Origin: Bacteriovorax sp. UBA1852
GTDB taxonomy: Bacteria > Bdellovibrionota > Bacteriovoracia > Bacteriovoracales > Bacteriovoracaceae
Length of the DNA: 34,096 nucleotides
Assembly: GCA_002338505.1 (NCBI GenBank)
Contig: DDIK01000144.1
Span: forward strand, 1-34,096
Reading direction: 5' to 3'
Within the stretch, counting starts at the first letter, position 1. Each line of letters starts with the position of its first letter. This document shows positions 23,110 through 31,670 of this stretch, piece after piece. A program made the position numbers and the translations under genes. Below the pieces are notes generated by a model. It was given only the letters and a program-made list of their open reading frames with translations. It was not told the DNA's origin and did no database searches.

Positions 23110-25490
23110 GATCACTAATATCAATTATATGTACTACTCTAATTATATCTTGTGGTGGAGATGATTCACCACAAGCACCTATACAGAAACAGCTAGATAC
23201 TTCTTTTCTCTCGCTAGCAGAGCCAGGTACAGAAGTAGTTAGTTCTCAGATAAATAAATCAGAAAATGTCATCGTACTCAATGATGATCAAAATATAAAT
23301 CTTGAAAAAAACATCATCCTAGATATCTCAAACTTTGATATTTCCAAAGCTAAAGTTGGTCATATTTTCGTAGGTAACTCAAAAGATCAGATGATTCTAA
23401 AAGTTAAAGAGATCATTAGTGATGGAAAGTTAAAGGTAGAGCTTGGGAATATAAAAGATCTTTCAAGTGATAAAGACTCAAAGATAAACTTCGTTATCGC
23501 ACCAGAAATAAACCTTGAGAGCGATGAAACATATGAAGAGATAGAACAAGATTCATCAGCTAAATCTATAAGCGATGGGTCTGGCTTTAATTTCCAAGGT
23601 AACTCCCTCAATTTTAGAAATTATGAAGTCATAAATATCTCTGGTGATTTAAATTCAACGATAGCAGAAATAAATTCGAAGAAGGCCGGGACCCTTAAAG
23701 TTAATGCTGTAAATGATGGAAAATTAAAAGTGACAATTGAAGAAGGAGAAGTGAACTTTAGGCCTACTGTTAAGGGCGACTATGAGTTTTCTTCATTTCG
23801 AGTTAAGTCACTTCAAAATGAATTTCATACGGTTTTAAAGTATCAATTTCAAATCAAAGTAGAAGCTGACCAAAAGATGAGCGGTATGATTAGTAAAGAG
23901 CTTTTTAAAGACATCAAAATACCTATTAGAATACCTGGAGCCGTTCCCGTTTATATGGACTTCATTGTGAAGTTTCCTCTAGGAATTAAGTTCTCCTTAG
24001 CAGACTCTCTAACAAAGACATTCTCTTTTGCTGGAGAATATTCTCTCAAGGCATCGATGACCTATGACAATGAGAATGGACCTAGCTTTGATAAGCAAAC
24101 AGACTTTCTCGTGCTTCAAAAAAGCGCAAAAGCAGATACCCAAAGCGGAAAATATCAAACTGAAATTTTCTTTGAACCACGAATTGAAACAAGACTTTAT
24201 CGAGTACTTGGACCATTTTCTTATATTAACGCTTCCTTAATGGGAGAACTAAACTACCCCCTCATTGCAGGACAAGATGACATTTTCGCATCTCTCTCTG
24301 GAGGAGTTGGAATAACTGTTAGTGAACCTATTTTTGAAAAGAGTCTACTAAACCTTAAGAGTCCATCTCTATTTAATCTAGGTTATAGTGTCGATGTAGT
24401 AGGTCCAAAAGAAGCTAAGCCTGCTTCAAGTTTGCAAGTAAAGGATCAAGAAATTAGTGTTGATGATATAAGCTTTGAAAATAGAATTGCTATCAATACA
24501 CTTCCAACAGACGAACATACTTTCTATAAAGCTCATCTTGTTGAATATCCAAAGAATGGTCTTATTCTTCTCGATAAGAACTTCAGTAGAAATGGTTTGA
24601 TATATTACTACCCTATTATTGAGGCAAAGACAGATACCCTTAAAGTTAAATATGAAAAGAATGGACTCTTCTCTAGTCCAGCAACAATTACATTAAATAT
24701 TGATTCAAAAGTGTACAATAAGAAAAAAGAGCAACTCTCTTTGAGTTCTTCAAATATTGATAGATTAGAAATTCAAACGAGCAAGAGTGACGATGATATC
24801 ACAAGATATGTACCTGCTGATATCGTAAAATATAATGGTGAAAATATTTGTAATGATCAATGTATGGGAATTAGTGGGATCCATATAGATCCTACTCAAA
24901 ACCTTGAAGAAGCATTTCTGATGGCCATGCAATCACCTAATCCTAAGAATGGACTAAAGAAATTGATGCGAATGTATATGGAATTACAAAGACCGGTAAC
25001 CACAGTTCGTCAATTTAACGATGTAATGATAAATAAGAGCCAACTAGAAGACTTTATGACTAAAGAAGATGGTGTAGTCTCATTAAACATATTCAAAAAA
25101 AGATGTTCTTCTGAGATAAAAAGTACTCAAAGAAGCTGCTTAAAGTTAGTAGATCAGATCCAAAATCATAGAAACATGCACGATTCATTTTTTTCTTCAA
25201 TATCGTTGCCCATAGTGTATCCAGAAATGGTCTCGCCTGTAAGAGAAAATGATCAGGATAGCTTCTACAAGATACGAGTTGAAGTACCTATTGATGAAAA
25301 TGAGATAGAAATTCAAACCTATGATATAAGACGCCCTTTACCATTCATGCTTATTTCTACAGAGAGATATATGCATCCAGATAAAATTACGGATGAATAT
25401 AATATCTCTGTTGATAGATCAAAAGAATTTCAAAAGAGTGAAAGACATGATGGAATGATTAAAGTTTATGAAGTCAGTAATAGCTTATAA
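23106..25490 (+). CDS. Large lipoprotein of unknown function, 794 residues
   Basis: The start MRSLISIICTTLIISC is a lipoprotein signal with Cys16 followed by Gly-Gly-Asp-Asp. The rest is beta-rich with repeated short strands. A conserved-looking middle (PVYMDFIVKFPLGIKFSL) and a region at 600-720 with four cysteines (ICNDQCMG; RCSSEIKSTQRSC) stand out. No enzymatic motif is visible. The ATG at 23106 overlaps the preceding stop (ATGA), indicating coupling with the YiiX-like gene. A TTG at 23091 is possible but would spoil the short n-region of the signal. The Asp after Gly-Gly does not directly follow Cys, so outer-membrane sorting is plausible. The function is unknown. Confidence 0.7.
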   Translation: MRSLISIICTTLIISCGGDDSPQAPIQKQLDTSFLSLAEPGTEVVSSQINKSENVIVLNDDQNINLEKNIILDISNFDISKAKVGHIFVGNSKDQMILKVKEIISDGKLKVELGNIKDLSSDKDSKINFVIAPEINLESDETYEEIEQDSSAKSISDGSGFNFQGNSLNFRNYEVINISGDLNSTIAEINSKKAGTLKVNAVNDGKLKVTIEEGEVNFRPTVKGDYEFSSFRVKSLQNEFHTVLKYQFQIKVEADQKMSGMISKELFKDIKIPIRIPGAVPVYMDFIVKFPLGIKFSLADSLTKTFSFAGEYSLKASMTYDNENGPSFDKQTDFLVLQKSAKADTQSGKYQTEIFFEPRIETRLYRVLGPFSYINASLMGELNYPLIAGQDDIFASLSGGVGITVSEPIFEKSLLNLKSPSLFNLGYSVDVVGPKEAKPASSLQVKDQEISVDDISFENRIAINTLPTDEHTFYKAHLVEYPKNGLILLDKNFSRNGLIYYYPIIEAKTDTLKVKYEKNGLFSSPATITLNIDSKVYNKKKEQLSLSSSNIDRLEIQTSKSDDDITRYVPADIVKYNGENICNDQCMGISGIHIDPTQNLEEAFLMAMQSPNPKNGLKKLMRMYMELQRPVTTVRQFNDVMINKSQLEDFMTKEDGVVSLNIFKKRCSSEIKSTQRSCLKLVDQIQNHRNMHDSFFSSISLPIVYPEMVSPVRENDQDSFYKIRVEVPIDENEIEIQTYDIRRPLPFMLISTERYMHPDKITDEYNISVDRSKEFQKSERHDGMIKVYEVSNSL

Positions 25491-25499
25491 AAGATTCTC

Positions 25500-26162
25500 T
25501 TAGAGAAAAATATCTTTCATTAGCTTTGGAAAAAAAGTGAGGTTTAATGGAAACCTGACCGTCACCTGATGAGTGTTAATCTTAAAAGGGTTATCTCGAG
25601 TTTCAAGCTCGTTATAGACACCATCAATCTTTTGTCTAAACTCGTCAAATTCAGAAACTTTATAAAAGTAAGTAAGATACACATTAGAAAAAAGCTTAAG
25701 ACCGAAACCAAATTTATGACCAGCTCCTTCATATTTATAATCTAGCGCTCTAGAATCTTCAGGAGAAACAACATCTTTATAACGCATTGTCTGGGATAAG
25801 AATGAGTAATATAGATGAACAGAGCCCATCTTATAAGTGAAGCTAGGTCCCCATGACCAAGCAAGTTCAGTAGGTTTGGGATCGTTTACTCGATCGATGG
25901 TCCCTATTTGATTTACACTATCAAAATTTGGCATTCCCACCTCAAAATCAAGGCCGATAAAAACCTTGGAGAAGTTGAAACCAATCTGTGATGAAAAAAT
26001 AAGAGAAGAATAATCACCTTCATCAGTATTAGGTATTTCGTATTCTCCAAAATCATATCCAATACCAAAGTCCCAAATCACATAGCCGCGATCCTCTTTT
26101 GCTAATGAGCTAGAGTTAAGAAGAATAAATAGGACAAAGAATAATTGTAGTGTTTTTTTCAT
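25500..26162 (-). CDS. Probable outer-membrane beta-barrel protein
   Basis: A signal peptide MKKTLQLFFVLFILLNSSSLA is followed by about 200 residues with the alternating aromatic/polar pattern of a small barrel: VFIGLDFEVGMP, PTELAWSWGPSFTYKMG, HLYYSFLSQTMRYK, KFGFGLKLFSNVYLTYFYKV. It has no cysteines. It ends 9 nt from the convergent lipoprotein stop. There is no Shine-Dalgarno, and an extended -10 (TGCTACTAT) ends 5 nt before the ATG. The exact family is not recognised. Confidence 0.6.
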   Translation of the reverse strand: MKKTLQLFFVLFILLNSSSLAKEDRGYVIWDFGIGYDFGEYEIPNTDEGDYSSLIFSSQIGFNFSKVFIGLDFEVGMPNFDSVNQIGTIDRVNDPKPTELAWSWGPSFTYKMGSVHLYYSFLSQTMRYKDVVSPEDSRALDYKYEGAGHKFGFGLKLFSNVYLTYFYKVSEFDEFRQKIDGVYNELETRDNPFKINTHQVTVRFPLNLTFFPKLMKDIFL

Positions 26163-26167
26163 GCTTA

Positions 26168-26197
26168 ATAGTAGCAGTATAAAAAAACAAATAACAA
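26168..26197 (-). promoter_or_regulatory. Candidate leaderless promoter of the barrel-protein gene
   Basis: On the minus strand TTGTTA (26192-26197), an 18-bp spacer and TACTAT (26168-26173) with the TGn extension end 5 nt before the ATG at 26162. Confidence 0.42.
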
Positions 26198-26215
26198 TTA
26201 GGGAAAAAGTTTCTT

Positions 26216-26980
26216 TTATGCTCCTAGGATAGAAATACCAGAATCTACATAGAGAACCTGACCAGTCACACCATTAGAAAGACTAGACGCTAAGAAAGTG
26301 GCAACTCCACCAACATCTTCTTGAGTGACATTTCTTCTAAGAGGAGCTTTTTCTTCAACATCCTTAAGAAAACCTTTAAGTCCAGGAACCCCTGAAGCAG
26401 CAAGCGTTCTAATCGGCCCTGCTGAAATACAATTAACTCGTACACCTTCAGGTCCTAAGTCATCTGCGAGATAACGCATTGAAGACTCAAGTGATGCCTT
26501 AGCAACACCCATAACGTTATAGCCTTTAAGAACTTTAACTGAGCCATGATAACTTAATGCCATCACTGAACAATCTTTGCTCATAAGTGGCTTTAAATTC
26601 TCACATACAGAAATAAGTGAATATGCAGAAATATCATGAGCTAATTTAAATCCATCTCTACTTGTCGCTAAAAAGCGATCCTTCAAATCATTTCTATCAG
26701 CAAAAGCCAGAGAATGAACAATTACGTCAACTTCTCCCCATTTCTCTTTTACAGTCTCTGTCATGGCCTTGAGATGATCATCATTTGTCACATCAAGTTC
26801 AAATGTAAACTCACCACCAATCTCATCACTTAGAGGTTCAACTCTTTTTTGAAGAGCTTCATTAAGATAAGAGAAGGCTAGCTTGGCACCCTGCTCTTTC
26901 ATCATCTTTGCAATTCCCCAAGCAATCGACTTGTCATTTGCTAGTCCTAACACAAGTACTTTCTTATCTTTTAAAATCAT
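26216..26980 (-). CDS. fabI: Enoyl-[acyl-carrier-protein] reductase (NADH), FabI type
   Basis: FabI performs the last reduction of each fatty-acid elongation cycle. It is an SDR protein of 254 residues. Seen are the nucleotide site VLGLANDKSIAWGIA (11-25), LDVT at 62-65, HSLAFA in place of the usual NNAG, the first active-site Tyr144 in ALSYHG, the catalytic Tyr154 and Lys161 in YNVMGVAK, and SAGPIRTLAA for the substrate loop. The ATG follows the response-regulator stop with no gap, within AAGGATGAATAG, so fabI is the third gene of a kinase-regulator-fabI operon. Confidence 0.96.
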   Translation of the reverse strand: MILKDKKVLVLGLANDKSIAWGIAKMMKEQGAKLAFSYLNEALQKRVEPLSDEIGGEFTFELDVTNDDHLKAMTETVKEKWGEVDVIVHSLAFADRNDLKDRFLATSRDGFKLAHDISAYSLISVCENLKPLMSKDCSVMALSYHGSVKVLKGYNVMGVAKASLESSMRYLADDLGPEGVRVNCISAGPIRTLAASGVPGLKGFLKDVEEKAPLRRNVTQEDVGGVATFLASSLSNGVTGQVLYVDSGISILGA

Positions 26981-27694
26981 CTATTCATCCTTTTTTATAT
27001 GAGTATTTTCAAAAATATATCCTACTGATCGCACGCTCTTAAAAAGCTTTGGCGTCTTAGGATTATCTTCAAAGTATTTTCGAAATCTTACTATGTAATT
27101 GTCAAGAGTTCTAGTTTCAGAATTTTCAGCATAACCGATATGTAAGAGCATCTCACTTCTCTTTAACACTTCGCCTCTATACTTTACAAATAACTCAAGA
27201 AGTCTTGTCTCCTGCTCTGTGAGGTCGATTTCGCCATCAACACCAAAGGCCTTGAGGTTTTTAAAGTCAATCCAAAAGTCATCAAATTCATATCTCGTTA
27301 TACTAGCGTCACTTTCGGCGTCTGGAGTCCAGCTCGATCTCTTAAGTAGCCTCTCCACTCTTAAGAGAAACTCTTCAAGATTAAAAGGCTTAGAAAGATA
27401 GTCGTCAGTACCTAGGTTAAAACAATGGACTTTACTAGCGCTTTCATCCTTTGCAGAGAGGACAAAGACAGGAAATTTCTCATCCTTAGCTCTTATATTT
27501 TCTAAAACCTTTTCTCCCCCCATTCCAGGTAGCATAAGGTCTAGAATTAATAAATCAAACTCTTGAGGATCAAACCTCTTAAGGCCTTGTATCCCGTCAA
27601 CACAGAGAACGACATCATGTCCCTTTAGTTCAAGATTTAACATTATACCTTTAGCAATATGCTCTTCATCTTCAATGATAAGTATTTTTGCCAT
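26981..27694 (-). CDS. OmpR-family response regulator, cotranscribed with fabI
   Basis: The receiver (1-118) has Glu8-Asp9-Glu10 in IIEDEEH, phospho-acceptor Asp52 in LLILDLMLPGMGG, Ser80 in FVLSAKD, and Lys102 in DYLSKPF. A winged helix (about 137-232) shows LTEQETRLLELFV, RSEMLLHIGY, RTLDNYIVRFRKYF and VRSVGYIF. AGAGGAAAAGTA precedes the ATG, which overlaps the kinase stop (TAATG). Control of fabI or of envelope lipid synthesis is a natural guess from the operon, not shown by sequence. Confidence 0.93.
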   Translation of the reverse strand: MAKILIIEDEEHIAKGIMLNLELKGHDVVLCVDGIQGLKRFDPQEFDLLILDLMLPGMGGEKVLENIRAKDEKFPVFVLSAKDESASKVHCFNLGTDDYLSKPFNLEEFLLRVERLLKRSSWTPDAESDASITRYEFDDFWIDFKNLKAFGVDGEIDLTEQETRLLELFVKYRGEVLKRSEMLLHIGYAENSETRTLDNYIVRFRKYFEDNPKTPKLFKSVRSVGYIFENTHIKKDE

Positions 27695-28623
27695 TACTTT
27701 TCCTCTCTTATTTTAAGAATAAAAGATGAACCCTGTCCCTTGCCATCACTGAGAACTTTCACACTTCCTTGGTGAACCTTTAAGATCTGGTGAACCATAT
27801 AAAGGCCTACCCCACTACCTTTTGCAGACTTTCCAACTTGAAAGAACTTCTTAAAAATAGACTTATGATGATCTTTATCGATACCAATACCATTATCTCT
27901 AAAAGTTAGCTCAATATGATTGCCATTTTGATCACTGCTTATCACAATCTCTTTTTTCTCTGATTCATTATAGCGAACAGCATTTGTCATAAGATTGATA
28001 AATATTATTTCAAGAAGATCCTTATCAAAGGATATAAAGTGATTTTTCACATCGTTGATAATTTGAGTATCATTGAAAATATAGTGATTTTTTCCTAGGA
28101 AGTCCTTGGTAAAACTATGAAGATTAATACTCTTTAAATGCGGCTTAAAGCTTCGGTCCTCAATTTTTGCCATATTAAGAATTTGCATAACATTAGATTG
28201 CAGACGATCAGTGTCTCTACTCATAAGATCAAGATACTCTAACTCTTTTTCTCGATCAAGTTTATGAAGTTTAAAGGTATCGATAAAAATTCTAAGACTC
28301 GCAATTGGAGTCTTAAGCTCATGAGTGAATCCATTGATAAAACTCTGCTGCATTCGATAAAGCTGAATAACTTTTTGATAGTAAATAAAAATAATAACCA
28401 TACCTGTAATAATCAGAACAACAAGAATAGAAAGAGTTAGGATCATCACCCACGTTTCAGGAGACTTAAACTGCTCCTTAGGTACACCACTCTTATCGAT
28501 AAATTCTTTAAGGGCATCATTAACTCTAATATAGGAATCAATATAGAGATAAAGAGAAACACCAAGAGCCAATAAAGATGACACAAAGATAGTAACAGGA
28601 TGTAGAATAATGGAGTTTCGCAT
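27694..28623 (-). CDS. Sensor histidine kinase, partner of the fabI-linked regulator
   Basis: The protein has 309 residues from the ATG at 28623. Membrane segments at about 9-29 and 59-82 flank a 30-residue extracytoplasmic loop. The H box is GFTHELKTPIASLR with His101, the N box is INLMTNAVRYNE (Asn214), G1 is DNGIGI (243-248) and G2 is GSGVGL (269-274), all intact. There is no PAS or HAMP domain. I prefer 28623 to the longer frame from 28710 because the latter would overlap the start of deoC, and because TATACA - 17 bp - TATGAT ends 7 nt before this ATG. Neither start has a Shine-Dalgarno. Confidence 0.87.
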   Translation of the reverse strand: MRNSIILHPVTIFVSSLLALGVSLYLYIDSYIRVNDALKEFIDKSGVPKEQFKSPETWVMILTLSILVVLIITGMVIIFIYYQKVIQLYRMQQSFINGFTHELKTPIASLRIFIDTFKLHKLDREKELEYLDLMSRDTDRLQSNVMQILNMAKIEDRSFKPHLKSINLHSFTKDFLGKNHYIFNDTQIINDVKNHFISFDKDLLEIIFINLMTNAVRYNESEKKEIVISSDQNGNHIELTFRDNGIGIDKDHHKSIFKKFFQVGKSAKGSGVGLYMVHQILKVHQGSVKVLSDGKGQGSSFILKIREEK

Positions 28624-28630
28624 GGACACA

Positions 28631-28659
28631 ATCATATCAATGAGTAATACTTCTGTATA
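28631..28659 (-). promoter_or_regulatory. Candidate leaderless promoter of the kinase-regulator-fabI operon
   Basis: On the minus strand TATACA (28654-28659), a 17-bp spacer and TATGAT (28631-28636) end 7 nt before the ATG at 28623. The intervening TGTGTCC has no Shine-Dalgarno. Confidence 0.45.
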
Positions 28660-28689
28660 GAAAACATCATTAATGACGCGGAGAAAACC

Positions 28690-29346
28690 ATGCATCAGTA
28701 TATTGATCATACTCTACTAAAGCCACAAGCAACTCAAGAGCAAATCCAAATACTTTGTGAAGAAGCAAAGAAGTATAACTTTAAAAGTGTTTGCTTAAAC
28801 CCTAGTCATGTTAAGTTTGCAGCCCAAGAACTTAAAGGTTCTCAAGTTGACATTTGTACAGTTATAGGTTTTCCTCTTGGAGCTACAACAGAGAAGACAA
28901 AAGCTTTTGAAACAGAAGAGGCCATAGAAAATGGTGCAACTGAAATAGATATGGTTCTCAATATTGGCGCTTTAAAAGAAGGTCGCTATGAAGACGTTAA
29001 ATCTGATATTGAAGCTGTCGTTAAGGCCTCAGCGGGAAAAATTGTCAAAGTAATTTTTGAAACATGTCTCTTATCAAAAGAAGAAATCATAAAAGCTTCT
29101 GAGCTTTCAATAAAGGCCGGCGCTCATTTCATTAAAACCTCAACTGGGTTTTCTACATCTGGAGCAAATAAAGAAACGGTGAAACTCATGCTCGAGCAAG
29201 CTAATGGGAAAGTTCTTGTTAAGGCTTCCGGTGGAATTCGAAGTTATGAAGATGCTAAGACCTATATCGATATGGGTGTTAAACGTCTTGGGACTAGCTC
29301 TGGTGTAAAAATTATTGCTGATGAAGTTTCTACGGAAAGTTATTAG
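28690..29346 (+). CDS. deoC: Deoxyribose-phosphate aldolase
   Basis: DeoC cleaves 2-deoxyribose-5-phosphate to glyceraldehyde-3-phosphate and acetaldehyde during deoxynucleoside breakdown. The 218-residue protein has YIDHTLLKP at the start, CTVIGFPLGA (56-65), Asp87 in EIDMVLNIG, the Schiff-base Lys149 in FIKTSTGFST, and Lys178 in VKASGGIR that tunes it. GGAG lies about 6 nt before the ATG. It is divergent from the kinase-regulator-fabI operon, and no other nucleoside-catabolism gene is nearby. In a predatory bacterium it could serve reuse of prey DNA; that is speculation. Confidence 0.96.
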   Translation: MHQYIDHTLLKPQATQEQIQILCEEAKKYNFKSVCLNPSHVKFAAQELKGSQVDICTVIGFPLGATTEKTKAFETEEAIENGATEIDMVLNIGALKEGRYEDVKSDIEAVVKASAGKIVKVIFETCLLSKEEIIKASELSIKAGAHFIKTSTGFSTSGANKETVKLMLEQANGKVLVKASGGIRSYEDAKTYIDMGVKRLGTSSGVKIIADEVSTESY

Positions 29347-29349
29347 ATT

Positions 29350-29907
29350 TTAACTACAGTTAATAATTTCACAAGCTGAGATATCAATACTACCTCTGTA
29401 GAGAATGTGCATCGTATGACTGTACCAAAAGAGGACTCGCCCTGCGGCTTTGTCAGAAAGCCAAACATCAACTTGCTCCTTAGGAACACTTTTCAGTTCT
29501 TCATAACTATTTCTGTCAAACTTCCAAAACTTATTTAAACTAGGATCAAAGTTGTTTGGATCAAAGTTAAAAGACTGAAAACAGACAATTTGGTCTTCAT
29601 TTAAATTTTGAATGGGGATCTTATAAGTCTCGAATACCTCTCCTCTTCTAATTTCCGGAACAAGCTCTTTTTCTTTAAAGATATCTAGTATGATCTGAGG
29701 ATTGATTGGTGAAAGATGGATAACATCGTTCCAAAGACAATCAAGTAATGGGACTTTCCTAAGTAGTAGCTTTTCCCTTCCTTCATACTTCTTGACGTGC
29801 TCTTTATAGAGACTAGGATTACTATCTTTAAGTTGATTTAAGGGAAAGAGTGTTTCCCCAAACATATTCTTTCTTTTAAAGTGATAAATAAAACTTTCGT
29901 TACTCAA
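29350..29907 (-). CDS. Hypothetical protein downstream of the CpaF-type ATPase
   Basis: This soluble protein (about 185 residues from the start used) has IYHFKRKNMFGETLFPLNQL near the N-terminus and KYEGREKLLLRKVPLLDCLWNDV, which look conserved, but I cannot name the family. No signal peptide or membrane segment is seen. The start is uncertain: I used a TTG at 29907 that overlaps the ATPase stop. The frame is open with TTG to 29949, and the first ATG (29865) would cut into the N-terminal block. It is the third gene of a minus-strand unit with the ATPase. It is convergent with deoC, 3 nt apart. Confidence 0.6.
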   Translation of the reverse strand: MSNESFIYHFKRKNMFGETLFPLNQLKDSNPSLYKEHVKKYEGREKLLLRKVPLLDCLWNDVIHLSPINPQIILDIFKEKELVPEIRRGEVFETYKIPIQNLNEDQIVCFQSFNFDPNNFDPSLNKFWKFDRNSYEELKSVPKEQVDVWLSDKAAGRVLFWYSHTMHILYRGSIDISACEIINCS

Positions 29908-30925
29908 AGAAGTCACTTTCGATCTCGCTATAGGCCGTAAGTCGTGCAAGATTTGAAGGAGGTATACCGGTAAACTTCAACTCTCCACCTTCTCTTTCAA
30001 AAATAGGAGAGAATAAGATAGTTTCCCCTTCCATTCCACCAATTTCGATAACTTCACTGATAAAACGCTTACCACTCATATCTCTTGAAATCTGAATTAT
30101 AAAATCAATTCCAGTTGAGATATGTGAGCGAACGACTGGAGTTAAAAAATTATAGCCAGACATCATATAGAGAGTTTCAAGTCGAGTTAATGCCTCAAGA
30201 GCTGAGTTGGCGTGAATTGTAGACATACTTCCCTCATGTCCGGTATTCATGGCCTGCATGAGATCAAAGGCCTCTGGGCCTCTAACCTCACCAATGAAGA
30301 CCCGATCAGGCTTCATGCGAAGAGAGTTTCTGACTAGATCTGAAATTGTAATGTCACTATCGCTTGAAGTTTCAAGAGCAACGTAATTCTTTCTATTAAC
30401 ATTAAGCTCTAAAGTATCTTCAATAGTGATTAATCTCTCTCCAACAGGGATTTCAGAAATTAGCATATTCATTAAAGTTGTCTTACCAACACCAGTTCCA
30501 CCAGAGATAATCACGTTCATTCTTGCCGTTACTAAAGAGCGAAAAAATGGTAACCATCGTGGATCGAAGTGATATAAATTAGGTGCGTGAGTAAGACTAT
30601 AATTCTTTAAGAGATACTTTCTAATCGTGACGGCAATTCCGCTTTTAACGAAAGGCTTGGCTATTATATTAATTCTTGAGCCGTCAGGTAAAATACCATC
30701 AAAGATTGGCGTCTTATCATCAAAGACTTGATTATTAATTTCAGCGACATTTCTTGCAAAGCTAAAAATCTCGGCAAGACTTAAGGATACATTTAATCCA
30801 ATGAACTCCCCATCTTTTTCTATAAAGACCTGGTTTTCACCGTTAATTGTTATTTCTGAAATACCTTTCTTACTCGCAAGGTCGTGTAACAGTTTCCAAA
30901 CAGGATTGTCTTTTTTTATACCCAT
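29900..30925 (-). CDS. CpaF/TadA-type secretion ATPase, orphan
   Basis: This hexameric ATPase of the type II/IV secretion superfamily has 341 residues. The N-terminal domain (about 1-125) has GISEITINGENQVFIEKDG, as in CpaF. The Walker A motif is GGTGVGKTT (142-150), the Asp box is ITIEDTLELN, and Walker B with the His box is DRVFIGEVRGPEAFDLMQA and TGHEGSMSTIHAN. These energise Tad/Flp pilus assembly or related secretion. No tad, pilin or secretin gene is adjacent; the neighbours are two unrecognised genes, so this may be a separate ATPase complex or a regulator. It starts 2 nt after the upstream stop. Confidence 0.88.
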   Translation of the reverse strand: MGIKKDNPVWKLLHDLASKKGISEITINGENQVFIEKDGEFIGLNVSLSLAEIFSFARNVAEINNQVFDDKTPIFDGILPDGSRINIIAKPFVKSGIAVTIRKYLLKNYSLTHAPNLYHFDPRWLPFFRSLVTARMNVIISGGTGVGKTTLMNMLISEIPVGERLITIEDTLELNVNRKNYVALETSSDSDITISDLVRNSLRMKPDRVFIGEVRGPEAFDLMQAMNTGHEGSMSTIHANSALEALTRLETLYMMSGYNFLTPVVRSHISTGIDFIIQISRDMSGKRFISEVIEIGGMEGETILFSPIFEREGGELKFTGIPPSNLARLTAYSEIESDFFE

Positions 30926-30927
30926 AA

Positions 30928-31605
30928 TTAAATTCTCTTATCGGTAAATAACGTATGGTCATTTATACTGGCACTATAATTTATAAAATTTTCACAGAGC
31001 TCACTTATTTGTCTTTCATCTAATTTAAGATAGAGAGCTTCATAAGAGAAGCCATTACGAATACACTCAGTTAACTCTCTCTCACTAAGAAACTCCATCA
31101 AGTGGTGAAGTAAGATAATGAGATAATCAATTTTCACAGTTCTCTTATTCGTTAATTTAAGAATTCTAATTATTCGCTCATCAGGAAAAAGTGGATGTGT
31201 TGAAAGTGAGTACTCCGAACGATCGAGATTATCGAGTTTCAAATAGAATAAAAACAACAGCACACGTGAATAACCTGAAACAGTAGAAAACCTGAGAGTC
31301 TTTTCCACTTCAATAATATCTTCAATGAGATCTACATCGACTTTTTTTGTATGCTCACTTGTGAGTGCGAAATTGAGGTAATAAGACATGAGTCGATCTC
31401 TTACACCATACCAACCAAGTGACTTGATCTGAGAGTTTATATCAAGATCTTGGCCCCTTGAAAAAATACGACTAGTAATTCCCCTTAGAGAAGAATTCTT
31501 TAAAATATAATTTTGTAAACCTAAGTGATGCTTACTTGTACTTGTCATATCAACACTAAGGAGATGACAATACGCATCAGGCATATCAACGTAATTTAAT
31601 TCCAT
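30928..31605 (-). CDS. Hypothetical protein upstream of the CpaF-type ATPase
   Basis: I do not recognise this 225-residue soluble protein, predicted mostly helical with Leu-rich stretches (YLIILLHHLMEFLSERELTE). There is no signal peptide. Starts at 31641 (TTG), 31626 (ATG) and 31605 (ATG) are possible. I chose 31605 because TTGGGA - 17 bp - TACTAT ends 7 nt before it and the longer forms have no good ribosome-binding site. It is 2 nt from the ATPase gene and probably works with it. Confidence 0.6.
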   Translation of the reverse strand: MELNYVDMPDAYCHLLSVDMTSTSKHHLGLQNYILKNSSLRGITSRIFSRGQDLDINSQIKSLGWYGVRDRLMSYYLNFALTSEHTKKVDVDLIEDIIEVEKTLRFSTVSGYSRVLLFLFYLKLDNLDRSEYSLSTHPLFPDERIIRILKLTNKRTVKIDYLIILLHHLMEFLSERELTECIRNGFSYEALYLKLDERQISELCENFINYSASINDHTLFTDKRI

Positions 31606-31612
31606 ATACTTA

Positions 31613-31641
31613 ATAGTACAACTCATTTCATTATTTCCCAA
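31613..31641 (-). promoter_or_regulatory. Candidate leaderless promoter of the CpaF-type unit
   Basis: On the minus strand TTGGGA (31636-31641), a 17-bp spacer and TACTAT (31613-31618) end 7 nt before the ATG at 31605. Its -35 overlaps the -35 position of the divergent promoter. Confidence 0.38.
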
Positions 31642-31664
31642 GAGAGAATTTTTATGATTACAAT
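31635..31664 (+). promoter_or_regulatory. Candidate leaderless promoter of the 169-residue gene
   Basis: TTCCCA (31635-31640), an 18-bp spacer and TACAAT (31659-31664) end 6 nt before the ATG at 31671. TATGAT at 31653 and TATAAT at 31664 are other -10-like hexamers in the same stretch. There is no Shine-Dalgarno. Confidence 0.32.
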
Positions 31665-31670
31665 ATAATG

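Noticed and set aside
20360..25490. Serine protease, YiiX-like protein and large lipoprotein as one defence or toxin-immunity island
   Set aside because: The protease is transcribed in the opposite direction and no nuclease, sensor or mobile-element gene accompanies them; only the YiiX-lipoprotein pair is linked.
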